Shown one piece after another: positions 33,386-42,567 of a DNA stretch of 64,000 bases. Within the stretch, counting starts at the first letter, position 1. Each line of letters starts with the position of its first letter. A program made the translations under genes and the position numbers. The notes below the pieces were generated by a model, which did no database searches, was not told where the DNA came from, and saw only the letters and a list, made by a program, of their open reading frames with translations. Where the stretch lies: the NCBI GenBank assembly GCA_021404565.1, contig JAAWWF010000017.1:1-64000 (forward strand), in the 5' to 3' direction. This DNA comes from Roseivirga sp. (GTDB lineage Bacteria > Bacteroidota > Bacteroidia > Cytophagales > Cyclobacteriaceae).

Positions 33386-35065
33386 TTACCCCAGTTTCTT
33401 ATACTTAATACGGGTAGGACCTTTATCACCAAGGCGTTTTTTCTTGTTCTCCTCATAATCAGAATAGGTGCCCTCATACCAATATACCTGCGAGTCTCCC
33501 TCAAAGGCTAGTATGTGTGTGCAGATTCTGTCGAGGAACCAGCGGTCGTGAGATATAATTACTGCGCAGCCCCCAAAGTTTTCAAGCCCCTCCTCCAGTG
33601 CTCTCAGAGTGTTGACGTCCAGGTCATTCGTAGGCTCATCGAGTAAGAGCAGGTTAGCTCCCTGTTTCAGTGTTAGTGCCAGATGAACTCTGTTTCTCTC
33701 TCCACCGGAAAGCTGACCTACTTTCTTATTCTGGTCAGTACCGTTGAAGTTGAAACGACTTACGTAAGCTCGTGAATTTATCTCTTTGCCGCCCAGTGTA
33801 ATAAGTTCATTGCCTTCTGAAATCACTTCCCAGACCGATTTGTCCGGGTCCAGTGAGTCATGCTCCTGGTCTACGTAGGCAATGTCCACAGTGGTACCTA
33901 CTTCAAAGGTGCCCTGATCTGCTTCAGCTCTTCCCGTAATCAGGTTGAAAAGGGTAGTCTTACCCGCCCCATTCGGGCCTATGATGCCCACGATACCACC
34001 TTGAGGTAGTGAAAACTCGAGGTTGTCATAGAGTAGTTTGTCTCCGAAAGCTTTCGCTACACCTTTGGCCTCGATTACTTTAGAGCCCAGTCGTGGCCCT
34101 GGTGGTATATAAAGCTCCAGCTTGGCCTCTTTTTCCCGGGCCTCCTGTCCCATGAGTTTGTCATAAGCGCCTAATCTCGCTTTGGCTTTGGCCTGACGAC
34201 CTTTGGGGGCCATTCTTACCCACTCAAGCTCTCTCTGTAGGGTTTTCTGACGTTTTGATTCTGTTTTCTCCTCATCAGCAAGTCGTTTTTGCTTTTGATC
34301 GAGCCAGCTTGAATAATTGCCTTTCCATGGAATACCCTCGCCTCTGTCAAGCTCCAGTATCCAGCCGGCCACGTTATCAAGGAAGTAGCGGTCGTGTGTT
34401 ACGGCTATTACCGTACCCTCATATTTTTGTAAAAACTGCTCCAGCCAGTGCACAGATTCTGCATCCAGGTGGTTGGTAGGCTCATCAAGTAGCAGCACAT
34501 CCGGTTGTTGTATGAGCAGTCGACAAAGCGCTACTCTTCTCTTCTCACCACCAGAAAGATTTCTCACATTGGCATCTGCCGGAGGAGTTCTGAGGGCGTC
34601 CATGGCACGTTCAAGTTTATTGTCGAGCTCCCATGCATTCAATTGATCCAGTTTTTCCTGCACCTTGCCTTGCTCCTCTATAAGGTCGTTCATGGCATCC
34701 GGGTTTTCCAGAATATCCGGGTCCGCAAATTTGAGGTTAATCTCATCAAACTGCTTTAACAGATCTACCGTCTCCTTGGCGCCTTCTTCGACCACCTGTT
34801 TTACGGTTTTCTCCGGATCCAGCTTTGGCTCTTGCTCCAGCATTCCTACAGAAAATCCCGGGGAGAAAACCACCTCACCCTGGTATTCTTTATCTACTCC
34901 GGCAATAATGCGCAGCAGGGAAGACTTACCTGATCCGTTCAGACCCAGTACGCCAATCTTGGCTCCATAAAAAAAAGATAGATATATATTCTTTAAGACT
35001 TGTTTGCTCGGGGGGTAGATTTTGCTCACCCCGGCCATCGAAAAGATGATTTTTTCGTCACTCAT
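33386..35065 (-). CDS. ettA: ABC-F ATPase, energy-dependent translational throttle EttA
   Basis: Soluble twin-ATPase protein that binds the ribosomal E site and gates the first elongation steps. Two ABC domains: Walker A GLNGSGKSS and GPNGAGKTT, signatures LSGGEKRR and LSGGERNR, Walker B LLLDEPTNHLD and LLLDEPTNDLD. The arm insertion and the linker (RQKTLQRELEWVRMAPKGRQAKAKARL) are typical of EttA. MSDEKIIFSM at 35065 is the start; the frame extends to 35104 but those residues look non-coding. 559 aa, no membrane segments. Confidence 0.94.
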   Translation of the reverse strand: MSDEKIIFSMAGVSKIYPPSKQVLKNIYLSFFYGAKIGVLGLNGSGKSSLLRIIAGVDKEYQGEVVFSPGFSVGMLEQEPKLDPEKTVKQVVEEGAKETVDLLKQFDEINLKFADPDILENPDAMNDLIEEQGKVQEKLDQLNAWELDNKLERAMDALRTPPADANVRNLSGGEKRRVALCRLLIQQPDVLLLDEPTNHLDAESVHWLEQFLQKYEGTVIAVTHDRYFLDNVAGWILELDRGEGIPWKGNYSSWLDQKQKRLADEEKTESKRQKTLQRELEWVRMAPKGRQAKAKARLGAYDKLMGQEAREKEAKLELYIPPGPRLGSKVIEAKGVAKAFGDKLLYDNLEFSLPQGGIVGIIGPNGAGKTTLFNLITGRAEADQGTFEVGTTVDIAYVDQEHDSLDPDKSVWEVISEGNELITLGGKEINSRAYVSRFNFNGTDQNKKVGQLSGGERNRVHLALTLKQGANLLLLDEPTNDLDVNTLRALEEGLENFGGCAVIISHDRWFLDRICTHILAFEGDSQVYWYEGTYSDYEENKKKRLGDKGPTRIKYKKLG

Positions 35066-35165
35066 ATTAATGTGGTTGAAACGCAATATGCTAAAAAAAT
35101 GCAATGGGCGCTTTTCGAAAAGGTCGAATTAAGTATTTTCGGGCAGATTTTGAACATTATACGTT

Positions 35166-36404
35166 TTGACAGAGATATCAGCATTTGGGGTCATCAGAGA
35201 AGGTAAGGTTTTCAGAAATGCTTTTCTGGAATTCCCCGAGAAAGAGATAGGTGAAGTCAGGGAGTCTGAGGGTGAGACCTTTAGCTATTTCCAGGGTCGT
35301 TTTGATTTAATTGAAAAGGATGTGGCCAAGGTGGAAGCAAAGATCAATGAAGCCACGAACAAAGGCTCCTACCTGATGAAAATTCTTCATCTCAAAAACA
35401 CCATTCCCACGGCTGATGCCCTGGGAGACTTTGAGGCTTTGTACAATAAGGTATGTGCTTATGAACAACAGCTGGAGGCCCTCATTTCGCAAAATCGTGT
35501 GAAAAATCTGGAGATAAAAACGGCCTTGCTGGCAGATTTGACAGAAGCTACCAAGAGCAGCGAATGGAAATCAGCAACAGAAAAAGTGAAGTTATTGCAG
35601 TCTAACTGGACAAAGACCGGAGCAGTAGCCGAGGATAAAAAAGAAGCCATTGAGGGTAGCTACAAAGAGCTGATTGATGGTTTTTATGGCAGAAGGGCAT
35701 CATTCTACGCTGACCTTGAAAAAATGATGGTGGAGAAAGAGGCGAATTATGAGGCCTTCCTCAAAGAGGCTGCTGTCAGACTAAAGGGAGTTCCGGTGTC
35801 GGGGCTCAAATCACTCAATGCCGGGCTTATGGAAGAGTGGAAAAGCCTGGGACGCATTAAGAGAGAGAAACAAAACGAGTTCTGGGCGCAATTTCAGGCC
35901 TTGACCAAGAGTGCATGGAATGAGGCCAGAAAGACCAAGAAAGCTGCTAATAAATCAGACCTTGGTGCCAATAAAAAGAACAAAGAAGAGTTTATAGAAA
36001 AACTCCAGAGCCTGAATAAGGATTTAGTTCCGAAGGTTGATCTGAATGCCATCAAAACAGAGTGGAGGGCGCTGGGGCCTGTGAGCAAACAGGACATGAA
36101 CGAATTGCAGTCAGCTTACCTGATGCAATATGATATGCTCAGCGAAAAGCTCTTTTTAAATAGTATGGTTGATAAGCGATTGAAGGGGAAAGATCAGGGA
36201 AAAGACAGAAACCGACTTCGCAACCGTATCCTGAGAGACTTGCTGGACCGCGATACACGTGAGCTGAATGCTTTCAAAGAGAACCTCGAGAAATTCAACA
36301 CGAGTGGAGGGTTTCATGAAATGATAGGAGGGAAGCTGGAGCAGCAGGAAAGAAAGGTAAAGGTCAAGAAAATGATTCTCAACCAATTAAGGTCGTCAGA
36401 ATAG
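35166..36404 (+). CDS. DUF349 domain protein
   Basis: 412-aa, mainly helical, cytoplasmic protein. DUF349-like repeats are seen around EWKSATEKVKLLQSNWTKTG (about residues 135-155), EEWKSLGRIKREKQNEFWAQFQ (about 220) and TEWRALGPVSKQDMNEL (about 298). The N-terminus EFPEKEIGEVRESEGETFSYF and NKGSYLMKILHLK resemble Bacteroidota homologues, which supports the TTG start at 35166. Function is unknown; it is divergent from ettA across 100 bp. Confidence 0.8.
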   Translation: MTEISAFGVIREGKVFRNAFLEFPEKEIGEVRESEGETFSYFQGRFDLIEKDVAKVEAKINEATNKGSYLMKILHLKNTIPTADALGDFEALYNKVCAYEQQLEALISQNRVKNLEIKTALLADLTEATKSSEWKSATEKVKLLQSNWTKTGAVAEDKKEAIEGSYKELIDGFYGRRASFYADLEKMMVEKEANYEAFLKEAAVRLKGVPVSGLKSLNAGLMEEWKSLGRIKREKQNEFWAQFQALTKSAWNEARKTKKAANKSDLGANKKNKEEFIEKLQSLNKDLVPKVDLNAIKTEWRALGPVSKQDMNELQSAYLMQYDMLSEKLFLNSMVDKRLKGKDQGKDRNRLRNRILRDLLDRDTRELNAFKENLEKFNTSGGFHEMIGGKLEQQERKVKVKKMILNQLRSSE

Positions 36405-36517
36405 CCGATTAGGGTGTTTTCCTGAGGTAGGAGTTGAGAGCTAAAATAATTGACCTTTGGTGTTTGATTTTTAAGTTTTAATTACATTCTTTTGCACGCC
36501 AATAAAAAAAAGGAAAT

Positions 36518-36739
36518 ATGTACTGGACATTAGAGTTAGCTTCTTATTTAGAAGATGCGCCCTGGCCGGCCACTAAGGACGAATTGATTGACTTTTCAAT
36601 CAGATCAGGAGCTCCATTGGAAGTAGTGGAAAACCTTCAGGAACTAGAGGACGATGGTCAGCCTTACGAGAATATCGAAGAGATTTGGCCCGACTATCCG
36701 ACTAAAGAAGACTTCTTTTTCAACGAAGACGAATATTAA
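36518..36739 (+). CDS. DUF2795 family small protein
   Basis: 73-aa acidic protein of the DUF2795 type (MYWTLELASYLEDAPWPATKDELIDFSIRSG, then NLQELEDDGQPYENIEEIWPDYPT). It is very conserved in Bacteroidota and its function is unknown. A purine-rich AAAAAAAAGGAAAT stretch precedes the start, better than most ribosome sites here. A terminator follows directly. Confidence 0.92.
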   Translation: MYWTLELASYLEDAPWPATKDELIDFSIRSGAPLEVVENLQELEDDGQPYENIEEIWPDYPTKEDFFFNEDEY

Positions 36740-36741
36740 TC

Positions 36742-36767
36742 AAAAGTAGCCTCCCGGCTACTTTTTT
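36742..36767 (+). terminator. Intrinsic terminator
   Basis: AAAAGTAGCC and GGCTACTTTT pair around TCCC and are followed by T. Confidence 0.85.
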
Positions 36768-36921
36768 GTTTTACCCCTTTTTACCATCCCACCGGGCCCT
36801 ATTCCACGCCTTTAAAGGGTAAAGCCCCCTGTTTTTTCTGGGAGATTTCTTATATTTCTAATCTATCCTAATCGCGCTGGATACGATCACAATTTTTAGT
36901 TAACTGGAAATTAAGAACTCT

Positions 36922-38667
36922 ATGAACTTAAACCTCAAAGCAAAACAAGAACGGACCTATGACGCCATTGTCGTGGGTTCCGGAATTAGTGGAGGCTGGT
37001 CAGCCAAAGAGCTGAGTGAGAAGGGGATGAAAACCCTGGTGCTTGAACGTGGCCGAAAAATCGACCATGTAAAAGATTATCACACTGCTGCTATGGACAC
37101 CTGGGACCTTCCTAACCGTGGGCAGACCCCCCCGGATGTTATCGCAAAAGATTACCCTAAACAAAACAGAACCGGCTATACAACAGCCGAGGCACATCGT
37201 CATTTTTTTGTAAAGGACAGTGAGCACCCCTATCAGGAAGAGACACGTTTCGACTGGATGCGTGGCTACCATCTTGGAGGAAGGTCTATCACCTGGGGCC
37301 GACAGAGCTACCGGCTGAGTGATATTGATTTTACTGCCAACCAAAAAGATGGTTTTGGTGTAGACTGGCCGGTACGTTATAAAGATATCAAACCATGGTA
37401 CGACTATGTGGAACGTTACATTGGTGTAAGTGGCGAAAAACGTGGCCTGAAGCAATTGCCTGACGGTATATTTCTTCCGCCTATGCAGATGAACTGTGTG
37501 GAGCAGGAATTTGCCAAGGCTGTTGAGAGCAAGTGGAACAACCGTTGGGTTACTATTGGCAGAACCGCTCACCTGACGGAACCATTGAATAAGAGTCAGC
37601 CCGACCATAAGAATCCGGGTGGACGTGTTCAGTGTCTGATGAGAAACCGTTGTATGAGAGGCTGCCCTTACGGTGGCTATTTCTCAAGTCTGTCATCTAC
37701 ATTGCCCGCAGGTGTTGAAAGTGGTAACCTTACCATAGTAACCGATGCCATTGTGCACGAAGTGATTTATGATGACAGTCAGAAAAAAGCGATTGGTGTA
37801 AGAGCAATCGATCAAAATACCAAAGATTCTACTGAGTACTACGCCAAGGTGATCTTCCTTTGTGCTTCGGCCATAGCGTCCGCATCCATCCTTTTGCAAT
37901 CTAAAAGTGCCCGTTTCCCTAACGGATTGGGTAATGATAGCGGTGAGCTCGGACATAATATCATGGACCACCACCTCGGTGTGGGCGCTTACGCTAGCGT
38001 TGATGGTTTTGAAGACAAATACTACAAGGGGCGAAGGGCTAATGGTATTTACATTCCACGCTTCCGCAACATGGGACCAGGAACCAAGATGGACAAGTTC
38101 GTCAGGGGTTATGGATACCAGGGAGGAGCCAGTAGACAAGGCTGGGGACGCAGACTCGCTCAGGAAGAAAGAGTGGGCGGTAATGTGAAGGACATGGCGA
38201 TGGAGCCGGGAGGCTGGACAATGGGTTTCGGTGGTTTTGGTGAAATATTGCCACAACATAAGAACTATATGATGTTGGATGAGAATAACCTGGATCAGTG
38301 GGGCTTGCCTCAGGTTAAATTTGATGCGGGCAACTTCCATGAAAACGAGTATGAAATGCGTAAAGACATGATGACTGCCGGAGCAGAAATGCTAGAGGCT
38401 GCCGGATTTAAGAATGTAGGTACCTATGATAACGGACCACATATGGGGCTGGGCATTCATGAGATGGGAACTGCCCGTATGGGACGCGATCCTAAAACCT
38501 CTGTATTGAATAAGTGGAACCAGGTACATGCCTGTAAAAACGTATTCGTTACAGATGGGGCATTTATGACCTCAGCTGCCTGTCATAACCCATCGCTGGG
38601 GTATATGGCTTTCTCAGCCAGAGCCGCAAATTATGCTGCAGATCAAGTTGAAAAAGGAAATCTCTAA
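36922..38667 (+). CDS. GMC-family FAD oxidoreductase, large subunit (copy 1)
   Basis: Flavoenzyme oxidising sugars or sugar derivatives. The FAD motif VGSGISGG is at about residues 17-24. The substrate site near the C-terminus keeps the His in GIHEMGTARMG and the Asn in CHNPSLG, the usual GMC catalytic pair. A Cys-rich stretch CLMRNRCMRGCPYGGY lies near residue 235. There is no signal peptide of its own. The next gene, 3 bp on, encodes a subunit-3 protein with a twin-arginine signal, so the pair may cross the membrane together. Members of this group can be glucoside 3-dehydrogenases. Confidence 0.87.
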   Translation: MNLNLKAKQERTYDAIVVGSGISGGWSAKELSEKGMKTLVLERGRKIDHVKDYHTAAMDTWDLPNRGQTPPDVIAKDYPKQNRTGYTTAEAHRHFFVKDSEHPYQEETRFDWMRGYHLGGRSITWGRQSYRLSDIDFTANQKDGFGVDWPVRYKDIKPWYDYVERYIGVSGEKRGLKQLPDGIFLPPMQMNCVEQEFAKAVESKWNNRWVTIGRTAHLTEPLNKSQPDHKNPGGRVQCLMRNRCMRGCPYGGYFSSLSSTLPAGVESGNLTIVTDAIVHEVIYDDSQKKAIGVRAIDQNTKDSTEYYAKVIFLCASAIASASILLQSKSARFPNGLGNDSGELGHNIMDHHLGVGAYASVDGFEDKYYKGRRANGIYIPRFRNMGPGTKMDKFVRGYGYQGGASRQGWGRRLAQEERVGGNVKDMAMEPGGWTMGFGGFGEILPQHKNYMMLDENNLDQWGLPQVKFDAGNFHENEYEMRKDMMTAGAEMLEAAGFKNVGTYDNGPHMGLGIHEMGTARMGRDPKTSVLNKWNQVHACKNVFVTDGAFMTSAACHNPSLGYMAFSARAANYAADQVEKGNL

Positions 38668-38670
38668 ATC

Positions 38671-39300
38671 ATGGAAAGAAGAAAAGCACTTAAGAACATA
38701 GGATTGGGCTCAGCAGCTCTGTTTACCTCTTCTGCACTGTTTGGAGCCTTGCAGGGTTGTTCACCTTCAGCTCCTGTTGTGGGTTGGATTCCGGTATTTT
38801 TCACTCCGGCAGAAGCTGCCCAGATGGAAAAAATCTGTGAGGCCATTGCTCCAAAGACATCTACACCGGGTGCCATTGAGGCGGGTGTGGTGAATCACCT
38901 CGATCAGGCACTGAATGTTTTGTATGAAGAACGTGACAGTGACTATTTCAGAAGAGGTTTGGCAGCCTTTGTGAAGGACTATGATGACAATCAGGAGACT
39001 TCATTTAATAAGGCCACGACTGAACAATTAACGAAAGTAATCAACGATTTTGTCATTGGTTTTGAAGAGGACGGGGAAAGGAATAAGGCCTATAACGAGG
39101 ATCTTCAGGATGAGAATTCTGAGAAGTCGGATGAGTTCGTAATGACCTATTTTACCATCAATGTGGTACCGGCTACTTTCAGAAGCTACTTTACCTCAGA
39201 GTTGGTAGGCGAAACCGTGATGAGATATGATCCCATCCCTCAAAAGTATGAAGGATGTATTCCATACGCTCCGGGAGAAAAGTCCTGGGCAAGCGTATAA
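38671..39300 (+). CDS. Gluconate 2-dehydrogenase subunit 3-like small subunit
   Basis: 209 aa. The N-terminus MERRKALKNIGLGSAALFTSSALFGALQGC has a twin-arginine start, a hydrophobic core and a lipobox-like LQGC, so it is probably a Tat-exported lipoprotein. The rest matches the gluconate 2-dehydrogenase subunit 3 family (EAAQMEKICEAIAPKTSTPGAIEAGVVNHLDQAL). It directly follows the GMC large subunit and should carry the folded flavoprotein out and anchor it (inference from related complexes). A terminator follows. Confidence 0.85.
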   Translation: MERRKALKNIGLGSAALFTSSALFGALQGCSPSAPVVGWIPVFFTPAEAAQMEKICEAIAPKTSTPGAIEAGVVNHLDQALNVLYEERDSDYFRRGLAAFVKDYDDNQETSFNKATTEQLTKVINDFVIGFEEDGERNKAYNEDLQDENSEKSDEFVMTYFTINVVPATFRSYFTSELVGETVMRYDPIPQKYEGCIPYAPGEKSWASV

Positions 39301-39320
39301 TGATACTTAGATAATGAAAG

Positions 39321-39347
39321 AACCTGACCCACAAGTCAGGTTTTTTT
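39321..39347 (+). terminator. Intrinsic terminator
   Basis: AACCTGAC and GTCAGGTT pair around CCACAA and are followed by T. It separates the first GMC pair from the second GMC gene. Confidence 0.85.
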
Positions 39348-39376
39348 GTTTATATGCAATTTGAATTTTTTGAACG

Positions 39377-41101
39377 ATGAACACCATGTATAAAACTGCT
39401 CAGGATCGCACTTACGATGCTATTGTGGTAGGCTCAGGTATTACCGGAGGCTGGGCCGCCAAAGAGCTAAGCGAGAAAGGGCTGAAGACACTGGTACTAG
39501 AGCGCGGTAAAAATGTAGAGCATGTAAAAGATTATACAACTGCCGGCTTGGATGTGTGGGATCTGCCTAACCGGGGTAAGGTGCCACCTGGAGAAATGAA
39601 AGAGCACTATGCTAAGCAGGGCAGAACCGGTTATACAATTAATGAAGCCGGAAAGCACTTTTTTGTAAAAGACAGCGAGCACCCTTACGAGGAAACACGG
39701 AGGTTTGACTGGATGCGGGGCTACCAACTTGGTGGCAGATCGCTTACCTGGGGAAGACAAAGCTACCGTTGGAGCCCGATGGACTTTGAAGCCAATGCCA
39801 AGGATGGCTACGGTGTAGACTGGCCGGTCAGGTACAAAGACATTGCTCCCTGGTACGATTACGTGGAGCGATTTATCGGAGTCAGTGGAGAGAAAAGAGG
39901 CTTCTCACAACTGCCGGATGGTCAGTTTCAACCCGCTATGGAAATGAGCTGTGTGGAAACGCATTTTCAATCGGCCGTGCAGAGCAAGATCAAAAACCGG
40001 TTTGTTACCATTGGCCGCACCGCTCATCTTACCGGCCCTTTAGAACATGCCAACGATGGTGGCAGAACTCCATGCCTGTACAGAAACCGGTGCAGAAGGG
40101 GTTGTCCCTATGGGGGCTATTTTAGCAGTCTTGCCGGTACACTACCTGCCGCAAAGGTTACGGGTAATCTGACCATCGCCACGGATGCTATCGTGAGTGA
40201 GGTGATCTATGATAAAGAAACCCAAAAAGCGACCGGGGTTCGGGTGATCGACAGAATTTCAGGTGAACAGCAGGATTTTTATGCCCGTGTTGTCTTTCTA
40301 TGTGCATCCACGGTAGGTTCAGCGAGTATACTCATGCAATCAAGGAGTGACCGCTTCCCCGATGGGATGGGCAATGACAGTGGAGAGCTGGGGCATAACA
40401 TGATGGACCACCATCTGGAGGTCGGGGCATTTGGAAAACATGAGGGGTTCCAGGATAAATACGAAAAGGGAAGAAGGCCCAACGGTATCTATATCCCCCG
40501 CTTCAGAAATTTGAATAAGGCTTCGGCCTCTCCTGATTTTCTTCGTGGTTATGGCTACCAGGGCTATTCTTCCCGTGAGGACTGGACCCGGGGTATTGCA
40601 GAAATGAAAGTCGGAAAAGCGGCAAAAGAACAATTGTTTTATCCGGGGCAGTGGACATTGGGCCTGGAGGGCTTCGGAGAATGCCTGCCCAATCATGATA
40701 ATAAAATGACCCTGGACTATGATAAACCCGATCAATGGGGGCTGCCCACGGTTAACTTCGATGCGGGCTTTGGAGAAAATGCCATGGCCATGCGAAAAGA
40801 TATTGCAAGTCAGGCGGCCGAAATGTTAGAGGCTGCAGGTTTTACCGGTGTTGAGACTTTTGATCTGGGGGCGAATATGGGCCTGGGAATTCATGAAATG
40901 GGTACCGCCAGAATGGGCCGGGATCCCAAAACCTCAGTGTTGAACAAATGGAATCAGGTACATACTGTGAAAAATGTGTTCGTTACGGATGGCGCTTTTA
41001 TGACCTCATCGGCTTGCCAAAATCCCTCACTTACTTATATGGCATTTACGGCTCGTGCAGTCGATTATGCTGTAGCTCAGATTAAAAAGGGGAATCTTTA
41101 A
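39377..41101 (+). CDS. GMC-family FAD oxidoreductase, large subunit (copy 2)
   Basis: Tandem paralogue of copy 1, 574 aa and about two thirds identical by eye over most of its length. The FAD motif VGSGITGG, the Cys-rich CLYRNRCRRGCPYGGY, GIHEMGTARMG and QNPSLT are all kept. It has no adjacent small subunit, so it probably shares the subunit at 38671-39300 or acts alone. It starts after a terminator, only 30 bp downstream, so its promoter must lie close to or within that hairpin. Different substrate range from copy 1 is likely. Confidence 0.86.
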   Translation: MNTMYKTAQDRTYDAIVVGSGITGGWAAKELSEKGLKTLVLERGKNVEHVKDYTTAGLDVWDLPNRGKVPPGEMKEHYAKQGRTGYTINEAGKHFFVKDSEHPYEETRRFDWMRGYQLGGRSLTWGRQSYRWSPMDFEANAKDGYGVDWPVRYKDIAPWYDYVERFIGVSGEKRGFSQLPDGQFQPAMEMSCVETHFQSAVQSKIKNRFVTIGRTAHLTGPLEHANDGGRTPCLYRNRCRRGCPYGGYFSSLAGTLPAAKVTGNLTIATDAIVSEVIYDKETQKATGVRVIDRISGEQQDFYARVVFLCASTVGSASILMQSRSDRFPDGMGNDSGELGHNMMDHHLEVGAFGKHEGFQDKYEKGRRPNGIYIPRFRNLNKASASPDFLRGYGYQGYSSREDWTRGIAEMKVGKAAKEQLFYPGQWTLGLEGFGECLPNHDNKMTLDYDKPDQWGLPTVNFDAGFGENAMAMRKDIASQAAEMLEAAGFTGVETFDLGANMGLGIHEMGTARMGRDPKTSVLNKWNQVHTVKNVFVTDGAFMTSSACQNPSLTYMAFTARAVDYAVAQIKKGNL

Positions 41102-41107
41102 AAGTAA

Positions 41108-41137
41108 AAAGGACTACCATTTCCGGTAGCCCTTTCT
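41108..41137. terminator. Bidirectional terminator
   Basis: AAGGACTACC and GGTAGCCCTT pair with one mismatch around ATTTCC, between the convergent GMC gene and the repeat lipoprotein. Confidence 0.75.
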
Positions 41138-41160
41138 AACGTGTGTGTTTCTGTGGTCGG

Positions 41161-42054
41161 TTATTGTCTTGTTATCGTTCCAGAAGGAATAGAGCCCAGA
41201 TTTTGCATGAAGTTGTGAGTAGCAGGAGCAGTTGCTGCATCACCGGCCACATCAGCAATTAATGGCTTGAGTAAGAATGGTGCTGGAGAGTTGTCGGGCA
41301 CAGGTTCTACTGAAATTACCACTCTTCTACCTCTGATGTCCAGCGGGAATGTTTCACCCATCGGAGCATTGTTGAAGAAATCTTCACCTGGGATCGGAGG
41401 TCCTGCATTGTTCTCAGTTCCGCTGAATCCGTTGCTGCTGTCCATGGTACCGAAATCTGTGAAGGTACCCGTAGAAATTGGTCCTGCATCGCCAATTACC
41501 CAGCCTTCATAAGCCCATCCTGTAGGCAAAGTAGGCAATGTAAATCCTGGGGTAGGAGGCATGCCCGGAGTACCAAACCATACACCATAAATGTCATTCA
41601 TATTATTACCAGAACCGGCTGCTTCGTCAGTTGGAGTTCTCAGGAATAGTGTACCTGCGGCATTATCAAAACTGCCTAGTGCAGGTGCTGTACCTGTGGA
41701 TAGCGTAGTGCTGTTGCCGGCAAAGTCACCTGCCAAGAGCTTTTGATCAGATGGAAGCGGATCGCTATCCGGAATAGGTTCTACAGTCAGGACGAATTTT
41801 GTGGCTGCTGCCAGGTCAGTAGCATCTACAGTAAAGGCAGTTGCTGATGGAGTACCGTTGGCATCCACAGTGAAAGTGCCCGTACTTACAGGTGCGCCAT
41901 TCACAATGATCCAGCCCTCATATTGAGCAGTACTACCCAAATCTTCCAGTCCACTGAACGATACGTTAAGGTTATTACTCACAGAGGGAGAGTCGTCATC
42001 TCCGCAGCTTACTATAAGCGCTGAAACAACCAATAGAGTTAATATTTTTTTCAT
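41161..42054 (-). CDS. Lipoprotein with two internal repeats
   Basis: 297 aa from ATG 42054; the longer frame to 42135 would add 27 residues before the signal MKKILTLLVVSALIVSCGDDD, which has the lipobox Cys at 17. Two homologous units follow: YEGWIIVNGAPVSTGTFTV...VLTVEPIPDSDPLP (residues 45-130) and YEGWVIGDAGPISTGTFTD...VVISVEPVPDNSPAP (about 175-275). The pattern resembles the extracellular part of anti-sigma-K (RskA-like) proteins, but no sigma factor is adjacent. Surface or periplasmic; function unknown. Confidence 0.75.
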   Translation of the reverse strand: MKKILTLLVVSALIVSCGDDDSPSVSNNLNVSFSGLEDLGSTAQYEGWIIVNGAPVSTGTFTVDANGTPSATAFTVDATDLAAATKFVLTVEPIPDSDPLPSDQKLLAGDFAGNSTTLSTGTAPALGSFDNAAGTLFLRTPTDEAAGSGNNMNDIYGVWFGTPGMPPTPGFTLPTLPTGWAYEGWVIGDAGPISTGTFTDFGTMDSSNGFSGTENNAGPPIPGEDFFNNAPMGETFPLDIRGRRVVISVEPVPDNSPAPFLLKPLIADVAGDAATAPATHNFMQNLGSIPSGTITRQ

Positions 42055-42231
42055 GATTCTTATGTGTGATTTTATTTGCCAAAGGTTCTGACTGAAAGTC
42101 ACGGAAGTATCACAGAACATTAAAGTATCGGTCACTGCTATTTCGGATGCGTAAGCTGAGTGACATAAATGGAATAGATTTATTTGTTCTCAAATGTAGA
42201 AATAAATAAAAAGATCACTTATGTTTGAAGC

Positions 42232-42567
42232 ATGAGAGGTTTTATAGGTGAGTTCGAAGAGCTGGTTCTGTTGACAATTGCGGCCCTGGGAGAAGACTCT
42301 TATGGCGTTTCCGTCAAAGAAGATATTGAGCGCAGGGCAAATCGCACCATCAGTATTGGGGCATTACATTCCACCATCACACGGCTGGAGGAGAAAGGCT
42401 TTATTGAATCTCGTTTAGGAGGTGCGACCAAAGAACGAGGCGGAAGAAAGAAGCGCTTTTTTTCTCTGACGATGGAGGGTAAGAAAGGGCTTGCGAAAGT
42501 GAAGCACCTGAGAGATGAACTTTGGGAAAGTCCGAATGCAAAACTGGCATTGGCCGACTTCTTATGA
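42232..42567 (+). CDS. PadR-family transcriptional regulator
   Basis: 111-aa winged-helix repressor of the PadR type: ELVLLTIAALGEDSYGVSVKEDIERR, then ISIGALHSTITRLEEKGFIESRLG with the wing GGRKKRFFSLT. Its stop overlaps the start of the next gene by ATGA, so it is translated together with the permease. In Bacteroidota such PadR genes usually sit before FtsX-type permeases with a PadR-linked prefix, as here, and probably control them. Confidence 0.93.
   Translation: MRGFIGEFEELVLLTIAALGEDSYGVSVKEDIERRANRTISIGALHSTITRLEEKGFIESRLGGATKERGGRKKRFFSLTMEGKKGLAKVKHLRDELWESPNAKLALADFL

Noticed and set aside
37000-38340. Long antisense frames over GMC copy 1
   Set aside because: They mirror a gene with strong codon bias; the sense frame holds the FAD and active-site motifs.
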